Positions 1 through 3,526 of a stretch of 5,530 bases of DNA are shown here, piece after piece. The first letter of the stretch is position 1. Each line of letters begins with the position of its first letter. This DNA comes from Candidatus Fermentibacterota bacterium. Its GTDB lineage: Bacteria; JAFGKV01. The stretch spans positions 1 to 5,530 of the forward strand of contig JAFGKV010000244.1 in assembly GCA_016928395.1 (NCBI GenBank), in the 5' to 3' direction. The notes below the pieces were generated by a model. That model had not been told where the DNA came from and made no database searches. It worked only from the letters and a program-made list of their open reading frames with translations. Made by a program: the position numbers and the translations under genes.

Positions 1-277
1 CGCTCGCAGGCGACAGGGTTCAGGGATCGGGGTTCAGGCTGGCCTCCTTGCTTCTTTACCTCTTTGCTTCTTCACCATTGCTCCCAGTTTGCGCCCTTTG
101 CGGCTTTGCGTGAGATCTTGCCCCCCTTTGAGCCCTTAGAGTCTTTGAGGTGAAATGTATGCCCTTGCTTCCTTTGCGTTCTTTGCCTGCCTGTGCGTCG
201 CACGCAGACAGGCGTCTTGGCGTGAGACCCTTCATGCTCTTCATGGTGAACTTCGCTTCGTTCCGCCTTCCGCGCTC
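1..277. repeat. Short-period repeat block 1 (non-coding)
   Basis: No convincing gene lies here. The stretch is a chain of short tandem motifs. Bases 12-39 are four G-rich heptamers (GACAGGG, TTCAGGG, ATCGGGG, TTCAGGC). Bases 48-77 are C/T-rich octamers of the GCTTCTTT/ACCTCTTT type. Bases 88-114 repeat TTTGCG three times. Bases 162-179 carry an 18-nt string found again, identical, at 2609-2626. Bases 189-213 form an interrupted hairpin (GCCTGT/ACAGGC outside, GCGT/ACGC inside). Bases 231-250 carry TTCATGCTCTTCATGGTGAA, identical at 2531-2550. The heptamers CTCCTAT, CTCCTTA and CTCCTTC at 275-295 continue into the next gene's 3' end. Bases 1-25 recur exactly at 1057-1081. Short reading frames here, giving Lys/Glu/Arg-rich or His/Glu-rich peptides, are translations of the repeats. 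Confidence 0.85.
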
Positions 278-763
278 CTATCTCCTTACTCCTTCACCCT
301 CGCTTTGCTCGCCAGTAGGTAGGTTTTCCAGATCGTCCAGGTCCTTGTGACGACCGCTGGCAGCTTTGTTGGTTCTCAGATGTCTCAGGCTGATAACGTT
401 CACCCTCTCCCCGTCGATCTCATCGACGACGCGTTCGGCAAAGCACTGGGCGAAATCCACGCCGGAGATCGAGGTCAGCAACTCGACCCGTACGGGAGGA
501 ACGCCCATCCTGATCACGCGATTCTCCTGCAGGAACAGCTCACGAGTCAATTCCGGCACACCGAATCCGAAGGCCGAGAGGGTCTCGACGAGCTTCTGGG
601 CGTTGCCCGGATTGACCGCAACCCAGAGATCCATGTCGGCAGTGGCACGTGGATAGCCATGATATGCAACGGCGTATCCCCCAATGAGGAGATACTCAAC
701 TCTGTGCGAGTCGAGTAACCGTAAGAGTTCTTTGAAGTCTGGTGGAAGCTGGATCGTAGCCAT
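278..763 (-). CDS. Minimal nucleotidyltransferase (MNT/AbiEii-like, Pol-beta fold)
   Basis: A 161-aa protein of the small Pol-beta-type nucleotidyltransferase superfamily. The active-site signature is visible: GG at 28-29 in LLIGGYAVAYHGYPR, then TADMDLW with metal-binding D43 and D45, and a third acidic residue, E94, in VRVELL. A basic/acidic tail motif, GRHKDLDDLENLP, lies at about 137-149, where homologues I know of usually end. Such proteins transfer NMP to a protein or RNA target and often act in toxin-antitoxin or abortive-infection modules; the substrate here is unknown. The ATG lies inside the 3' end of the upstream 70-aa gene (68-nt overlap, different frame), implying coupled translation. 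The last dozen residues (SEGEGVRR at the end) and the TAG stop are encoded by the CTCCTAT-type heptamer array, so the tail has probably been replaced or extended by repeat DNA. The fold is secure; the biological role is not. Confidence 0.9.
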   Translation of the reverse strand: MATIQLPPDFKELLRLLDSHRVEYLLIGGYAVAYHGYPRATADMDLWVAVNPGNAQKLVETLSAFGFGVPELTRELFLQENRVIRMGVPPVRVELLTSISGVDFAQCFAERVVDEIDGERVNVISLRHLRTNKAASGRHKDLDDLENLPTGEQSEGEGVRR

Positions 764-908
764 AAACGATCTGCCGCATCAGTTCGAGTGCCCTGAGCCG
801 GTCGGCCGGGCTTCGGGATAGCCAGAAGGCGATATCGTGCCCCTCTTCCGAAAGCGGAACGACATCGAACGATTGCTTGTCCATCCGGGTGGTAGCCACA
901 GCGCCCAC
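696..908 (-). CDS. Small conserved protein upstream of nucleotidyltransferase (putative TA partner)
   Basis: A 70-aa protein that starts the two-gene minus-strand module. The sequence FDVVPLSEEGHDIAFWLSR, then RLRALELMRQIVYGYDP and STRLQR, matches what I remember of a small protein commonly found just upstream of this nucleotidyltransferase type; it has no catalytic motif I recognise. I chose the GTG at 906-908 because GAGG, part of AGAGGTGA on the minus strand, sits 6 nt before it. The internal ATG at 884 (MDKQSFDVV) resembles the usual homologue start but has no Shine-Dalgarno sequence. The conserved YGYDP...TRLQR end is encoded within the overlap with the nucleotidyltransferase gene, so the overlap is real and not an annotation artefact. 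It may be the partner or antidote of the enzyme, which is inference. There are no transmembrane segments. Confidence 0.75.
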   Translation of the reverse strand: MGAVATTRMDKQSFDVVPLSEEGHDIAFWLSRSPADRLRALELMRQIVYGYDPASTRLQRTLTVTRLAQS

Positions 909-1302
909 GCGTCACCTCTGCGAGTTGGGAGCACGGATGCCACGATGCGAGCGACTCCCGCATTCGGGGGCACTTTCAGGCAAGTGCTTGATGCTTTCAC
1001 CACATTGAATAGAAAGGGCACCGAGCCCATCCGGTCAAGCCCCTCGCGGCTCGCTTCGCTCGCAGGCGACAGGGTTCAGGGTGGCTTGGCCTGGGGTACT
1101 GGAATGGTGGAATGGTGGAAGACTGGAATGATGCAGGAGCATCCACCTCCATCCCGTGCTAGCCCATCCACCCGTTCCGCTAGCGTTTCGGATTTCGGGC
1201 TTGGCCCCGCACCTGCGGATGCTGGCGTGGTCCAGCACCACTGGATGCTGGCGGTTCGTACTTCGGTCTTTCGGCGGCATCCGCCGTGGCTCTGCCGCCC
1301 AA
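909..1302. other. Gene-free region with hairpins and G-rich repeats
   Basis: No gene is supported here; the long plus-strand frame across it has repeat-derived, low-complexity content. Visible structure: a 6-bp hairpin GCACTT/AAGTGC at 970-987 in the leader of the minus-strand module; a second copy of the 25-nt string from bases 1-25 at 1057-1081; four G-rich octamers (TGGAATGG, TGGAATGG, TGGAAGAC, TGGAATGA) at 1100-1131; the 11-nt direct repeat GGATGCTGGCG at 1217-1227 and 1243-1253 with a TGCTGG/CCAGCA hairpin at 1220-1237; and a perfect CGGCGG-CAT-CCGCCG hairpin at 1272-1286. A ggtcaa at 1033-1038 reads TTGACC on the minus strand and could be a -35 box for the nucleotidyltransferase module, but no good -10 follows it. 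Confidence 0.6.
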
Positions 1303-1453
1303 TCTCCTCACTCCTCACTCAGCCTCGCTTCGCTCGCAGTTGTCAGTCATCAGTTCTCAGTTCTCAGTTCAAGCCGATCCGCCGCCCGGTTTTCCTCTTA
1401 ACCTCTTTTCTTCTTCACCCCTTCACCCCTTCACTTCTTCACCCCTTCACCCT
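1303..1453. repeat. Short-period repeat block 2
   Basis: Three tandem arrays lie back to back. Bases 1304-1317 are two CTCCTCA heptamers. Bases 1337-1371 are five heptamers, CAGTTGT, CAGTCAT, CAGTTCT, CAGTTCT and CAGTTCA. Bases 1414-1453 are five octamers of TTCACCCC, one of them variant (TTCACTTC). Between them sits the bridging string CGCTTCGCTCGCAG, also present at 1052-1064 just before the 25-nt repeat. The block is pyrimidine-rich on the plus strand like blocks 1, 3 and 4, and ends just before the antitoxin promoter region. Confidence 0.85.
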
Positions 1454-1500
1454 TGCCCGGCGTGGGCAATATGACTACATTGCAGGAGTTGTAGTTGCAT
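1453..1500 (+). promoter_or_regulatory. Candidate promoter and operator of the antitoxin-toxin operon
   Basis: TTGCCC at 1453-1458 and TACATT at 1476-1481, separated by 17 nt, make a plausible though weak sigma-70-like promoter. Overlapping the -10 is an inverted repeat, ACTACA (1474-1479) and TGTAGT (1490-1495), with a 10-nt spacer. Phd/YefM-type antitoxins typically repress their own operon by binding palindromes at this position, so this is the natural operator candidate. The match is by eye only. Confidence 0.35.
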
Positions 1501-1522
1501 CGTTGAGTCGGGAGGTGCCGAG

Positions 1523-1801
1523 GTGCCAAGCGTCGGAATCAGGGAGCTCAAGATCAATCTCAGTCGATACGTCGAATCTGTATCGCAAGGCGATGAAGTA
1601 TTGATCACAAAGCACGGAAGGGTTGTGGCACGACTCGTCTCGGTTCAGAAGAGGAGCCCCAGGCTGAAGGATGAGCTGGCCACGCTCGCGGCAGAGGGTC
1701 TCATCCGGCTCCCGGCGGAGAGGCCCGGCAAACGTCAGCGTCGACTTCTGAGGATCATGGGTCTTCCCATGTCTGAAATGGTGATAGAGGATCGGCGGTG
1801 A
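1523..1801 (+). CDS. Type II antitoxin, Phd/YefM-like (VapB role)
   Basis: A 92-aa protein, first gene of a toxin-antitoxin operon. The N-terminal half has the Phd/YefM antitoxin pattern: VGIRELKINLSRYVESVSQGDEVLITKHGRVVARLV spans about residues 4-39, with the REL...L..Y....G..V.IT..G..VARL spacing of the DNA-binding dimer fold. The C-terminal half (about 45-92) is basic and poorly conserved, as expected of the flexible segment that wraps and neutralises the toxin. The GTG start is supported by GGGAGGTG at 1510-1517, 5 nt upstream. It overlaps the toxin gene by 4 nt (GTGA), so translation is coupled. The likely role is to bind and inhibit the PIN toxin and, with it, repress the operon through the upstream palindrome. 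Family assignment is strong; the operator is inferred. Confidence 0.9.
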   Translation: MPSVGIRELKINLSRYVESVSQGDEVLITKHGRVVARLVSVQKRSPRLKDELATLAAEGLIRLPAERPGKRQRRLLRIMGLPMSEMVIEDRR

Positions 1802-2232
1802 TCCTGTACTGCGATACCAGTGCTCTCGTAAAGCTGTACTTCCATGAGAGTCATTCGGAAGAGGTCATTGCACAACGGGGAGAGGCCGAAGCCCTGGCCA
1901 TCTCGTCAGTCGGTTTTGCTGAGTTCTTCGCGGCGCTGAATCGGAAGCAGAGGGAAGGCGGTCTGGAGGCGAGAGTCCACCAACTCGCGGCGGCGCGCTT
2001 CAGGGAGGAATGGCTGAGCCTCGTACGGGTGGAGATCACCGAGGAGTTAAACGAGACGATCATGCGTCTGCTGGCCGCTTATCCTTTGAGAGGGTTCGAC
2101 GCGATCCATCTCGCGTCCGCGCTCATCCTACGCGAACGGCTCAAGACGGCGGAGATTCGGTTCGCATCCTTTGACGAGCGACAACGGCGCGCCGCGGAGC
2201 AAGAATCCTTGACCGTGGTTCCGCGCCTCTGA
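1798..2232 (+). CDS. vapC: PIN-domain ribonuclease toxin (VapC family)
   Basis: A 144-aa PIN-domain protein, the usual length for VapC toxins. The acidic metal-binding residues are all present: D6 in ILYCDTSALVKLY, E42 in VGFAEFFAAL, D101 in LRGFDAIHLASAL and D126 in FASFDERQ. Nothing suggests inactivation. VapC toxins are Mg2+-dependent endoribonucleases that cut tRNA or rRNA when freed from their antitoxin; the RNA target here cannot be read from sequence. The GTG start at 1798 overlaps the antitoxin TGA and has AGAGGA at 1786-1791 as ribosome binding site, 6 nt upstream. It forms an operon with the Phd-like gene directly before it. No clear intrinsic terminator follows; the next bases are the left arm of a possible inverted-repeat element. 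Confidence 0.93.
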   Translation: MILYCDTSALVKLYFHESHSEEVIAQRGEAEALAISSVGFAEFFAALNRKQREGGLEARVHQLAAARFREEWLSLVRVEITEELNETIMRLLAAYPLRGFDAIHLASALILRERLKTAEIRFASFDERQRRAAEQESLTVVPRL

Positions 2233-2237
2233 AGGGA

Positions 2238-2366
2238 GGGAACGCCCTAACTCCCGCTCCTGGCCTCGCGCGGAGAGTGCCGTTCACCGCTCACAGTTGA
2301 CAGTCGATCGCGGCTGGAAGCTCTCCTCCCCGTCTTGGATTTTCACGTGAGTTAGGACGTTATCCC
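2238..2366. repeat. Possible MITE-like element with imperfect terminal inverted repeats
   Basis: The left arm GGGAACGCCCTAACTCCCG (2238-2256) matches the reverse complement of the right arm at 2346-2366 (GGGATAACGTCCTAACTCACG) except for one 2-nt gap and two substitutions. The unit is about 129 bp. The interior carries three heptamers, GTTCACC, GCTCACA and GTTGACA, at 2282-2302. It encodes no transposase and no target-site duplication is evident, so it could equally be a large paired RNA/DNA structure or chance-enriched repeat DNA. Confidence 0.35.
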
Positions 2367-2470
2367 ACACCGTGAGCCAGGCGGCGGCGCCACGTGGCAA
2401 GGTGGGACTCACGTCCGCGCTTGGTGCTCCGGATTCCCCGCGCAGTGGGCCGAACTGCCGACTGGCTCCC
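2367..2470. other. GC-rich structured stretch of unknown nature
   Basis: No gene recognised. GTGAG at 2372-2376 pairs with CTCAC at 2409-2413, enclosing a further CCA/TGG pairing (2377-2379 with 2395-2397). ACGTGAGT at 2345-2352 can alternatively pair with ACTCACGT at 2408-2415. The minus strand is free of stop codons from 2481 to 2287 (65 codons, including a WDNVLTHVKIQDGEESF segment) but has no supported start and no family I recognise. It could be a remnant coding fragment, a structured RNA or the 5' edge of a decayed intron; I cannot tell which. Confidence 0.3.
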
Positions 2471-2650
2471 CCCCGACTTCTTCACTTCTTCACCCCTTTA
2501 CCTCTTCACCCTTTCATCCCCTTCATGCCCTTCATGCTCTTCATGGTGAAGATCCATCTCCGCGTTCCCCCCTCCGCGCTCCGCATTCCGCACTCCTATC
2601 TCACATTTCCCTTGCTTCCTTTGCGTGAGACCCTCGCTTCCTCCTCTCCT
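2471..2650. repeat. Short-period repeat block 3
   Basis: C/T-rich on the plus strand. It opens with octamers of the TTCTTCAC/CTCTTCAC type (about 2475-2520). Then come three CTTCATGCC-type 9-mers ending in ATGGTGAA (2521-2550), a heptamer run CCGCGCT, CCGCATT, CCGCACT (2574-2594), a CTCCTAT unit, and at 2609-2626 the 18-nt string also present at 162-179. GCGTGAGACCC follows, as it does at 220-230. The modules are the same as in block 1 but in a different order. No gene is present. Confidence 0.85.
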
Positions 2651-2661
2651 CGAGATTCTGC

Positions 2662-2689
2662 TTGCGCGGCCCCCCTTTCGGTGTATTAT
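2662..2689 (+). promoter_or_regulatory. Possible promoter of the Cys-rich peptide gene
   Basis: TATTAT at 2684-2689 is a good -10 match in an otherwise GC-rich setting. TTGCGC at 2662-2667, 16 nt upstream, is a weak -35. This would give a leader of about 95 nt for the gene at 2790, long enough to hold the hairpin at 2737-2758. Confidence 0.3.
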
Positions 2690-2736
2690 ACCGGCAGTTC
2701 GTACGCTTCTTGCGCTAGTAGTGTTTGCGATCTGAT

Positions 2737-2758
2737 GTGGGATTTCTCCCGGTCCCAC
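2737..2758 (+). promoter_or_regulatory. 5'-leader hairpin of the Cys-rich peptide gene
   Basis: GTGGGA (2737-2742) pairs with TCCCAC (2753-2758) around a 10-nt loop. The hairpin ends 31 nt before the ATG, upstream of the ribosome binding site. It may affect mRNA stability or translation; no riboswitch class is recognised. Confidence 0.3.
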
Positions 2759-2789
2759 AAAGGTTTCCTCGGGGAGGAGGGTTCATCCC

Positions 2790-3035
2790 ATGAAGTATGA
2801 AAAGCCTATCGTTCGAGATCTGACCGGCCGTTCCGCGGCAGGCGGACCGCCTGTAATTCTGGGGTGCGGATATGGAAATCTGGTTGACAACAACTGCAAT
2901 CCTGGACAGACACTTAGCCAACCGGGATTGTGTCTGGCGGGCACAGAAGGCCCGGAGGATTACCAGGCTGGTAACTGCGCTCCTGGGACCCTCGCTTCTC
3001 CTGATTGCCTTACTGGTTCCGCTGCAGCCCCATAA
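2790..3035 (+). CDS. Candidate RiPP precursor: YxxP leader and five CxxG motifs
   Basis: An 81-aa peptide. The ATG is strongly supported by GGAGGAGGG (2773-2781), 8 nt upstream. The N-terminus MKYEKPIVRDLTG has the YxxPxV..L pattern that RiPP recognition elements bind in lasso-type and some radical-SAM RiPP leaders. After a Gly/Ala/Pro hinge (14-24) the rest is a repetitive core. CxxG occurs at 26-29, 36-39, 48-51, 63-66 and 73-76, and YxxG at 58-61. All five cysteines are in this motif, there is no basic patch and no transmembrane segment. Evenly spaced CxxG in a Gly/Pro/Asn-rich core is typical of post-translationally crosslinked peptides. No maturase, RRE protein, peptidase or transporter lies in the window, so the assignment rests on the peptide alone. 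A small secreted Cys-rich structural peptide is the alternative. A perfect 16-bp hairpin follows at 3097-3134, consistent with a single-gene transcript. Confidence 0.55.
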   Translation: MKYEKPIVRDLTGRSAAGGPPVILGCGYGNLVDNNCNPGQTLSQPGLCLAGTEGPEDYQAGNCAPGTLASPDCLTGSAAAP

Positions 3036-3039
3036 TCGT

Positions 3040-3070
3040 CGTAGGTTGGGTTAGCCTGCGTAACCCAACA
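3040..3070. repeat. Palindromic repeat copy 1 (GTTGGGTTA hairpin)
   Basis: CGTAGGTTGGGTTAG at the left, then GCGTAACCCAACA. GTTGGGTTA (3045-3053) pairs perfectly with TAACCCAAC (3061-3069) over a 7-nt loop. It begins 4 nt after the stop of the Cys-rich peptide gene. A second copy in the same orientation lies at 3181-3212. Similar hairpins are, to my recollection, scattered between genes in many unrelated bacteria. Confidence 0.8.
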
Positions 3071-3096
3071 GCCCTCTGACCTGCAAATAGCTCAAC

Positions 3097-3134
3097 AGCC
3101 CGCAGGGCGAGTCAGCGTACTCGCCCTGCGGGCT
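3097..3134 (+). terminator. Strong hairpin, probable terminator
   Basis: A perfect 16-bp stem, AGCCCGCAGGGCGAGT with its exact complement, around the 6-nt loop CAGCGT. It is followed by TTGTCATTCT, only moderately T-rich, so it is not a textbook intrinsic terminator, but the stem would be very stable in RNA. Its position 62 nt after the peptide gene and between two convergent genes fits a (possibly bidirectional) termination role. Confidence 0.6.
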
Positions 3135-3180
3135 TGTCATTCTGGGTGGCGGCTACAGCAGTTGCTGAGTGAGAAGTACC

Positions 3181-3212
3181 CGTAGGTTGGGTTAGGGCAG
3201 CGTAACCCAACA
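3181..3212. repeat. Palindromic repeat copy 2 (GTTGGGTTA hairpin)
   Basis: Same CGTAGGTTGGGTTAG...GCGTAACCCAACA sequence as at 3040-3070, with a one-base longer and diverged loop (GGGCAGCG). The two 9-bp stem arms (3186-3194 and 3203-3211) are unchanged, so the difference is confined to the loop. Confidence 0.8.
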
Positions 3213-3248
3213 TTTCGCTGTCATCGACCACCGCGGAGCGGTCGCTGT

Positions 3249-3306
3249 TCGTCCCCGCGCGGAGCATGGGGACGAGCCTTGTCTCGGGCAAGGTCGGAGC
3301 CTTGCC
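3249..3306. repeat. Two consecutive hairpins in the convergent intergenic region
   Basis: TCGTCCCC (3249-3256) pairs with GGGGACGA (3268-3275) over 11 nt. GGCAAGG (3287-3293) pairs with CCTTGCC (3300-3306) over 6 nt. Neither is followed by a T-tract. The remainder to about 3420 shows no gene; CGATATCGCCGTCGCC near 3340-3357 resembles another short-period motif but has too few units to call. Confidence 0.55.
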
Positions 3307-3420
3307 TCTACACAGTCTCCACCCACGCCTCCCTCGCTTTCGATATCGCCGTCGCCCCCTGAACGCCATCCCCGAGCCACGCCTGCCCCGGCGGCGGTGA
3401 TGCGGCGCCCATTCTGTTCT

Positions 3421-3526
3421 CCCTTCATGCCCTTCATGTTCTTCATGGTGAAATCTGTACCCAGGGGTGCACAACCTGGCCCCACCCCATCTCCTTACTC
3501 CTTACTCCTATCTCCTCACTCTCTCT
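3421..3526. repeat. Short-period repeat block 4
   Basis: A 29-nt string at 3424-3452, three CTTCATGCC-type 9-mers ending in ATGGTGAA, matches 2522-2550 with one mismatch. Five heptamers, CTCCTTA, CTCCTTA, CTCCTAT, CTCCTCA and CTCTCTC, occupy 3491-3525 and run directly into the subtilase stop codon at 3527-3529. As in blocks 1-3, the plus strand is the pyrimidine-rich one. Reading frames through the 9-mers give peptides like HHEEHEGHEG, which are not genes. Confidence 0.85.

Noticed and set aside
1337-1453. CRISPR array
   Set aside because: The units are 7-8 nt and directly adjacent, with no 25-40 nt repeats, no spacers and no cas genes.
837-1604. 255-codon plus-strand open frame
   Set aside because: It runs antisense through the small conserved gene, across hairpins and tandem arrays and into the antitoxin. 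Its composition is Ser/Pro/Leu low-complexity from the C/T-rich repeats, with no family pattern.
2233-2256. Intrinsic terminator after vapC
   Set aside because: The only pairing is a 5-bp GGGAG/CTCCC stem with a 12-nt loop and no T-tract. The sequence is better explained as the left arm of the inverted repeat.
2372-2800. 142-codon plus-strand open frame
   Set aside because: Its centre (FMPFMLFMVK and similar) is a translation of the 9-mer and heptamer repeats, and it overlaps the well-supported start of the Cys-rich peptide gene.
3112-3485. Minus-strand frames giving HHEEHEGHEG and MKNMKGMKGE peptides
   Set aside because: These are translations of the ATGAAGGGC-type 9-mers, cross two strong hairpins, and have no independent coding support.
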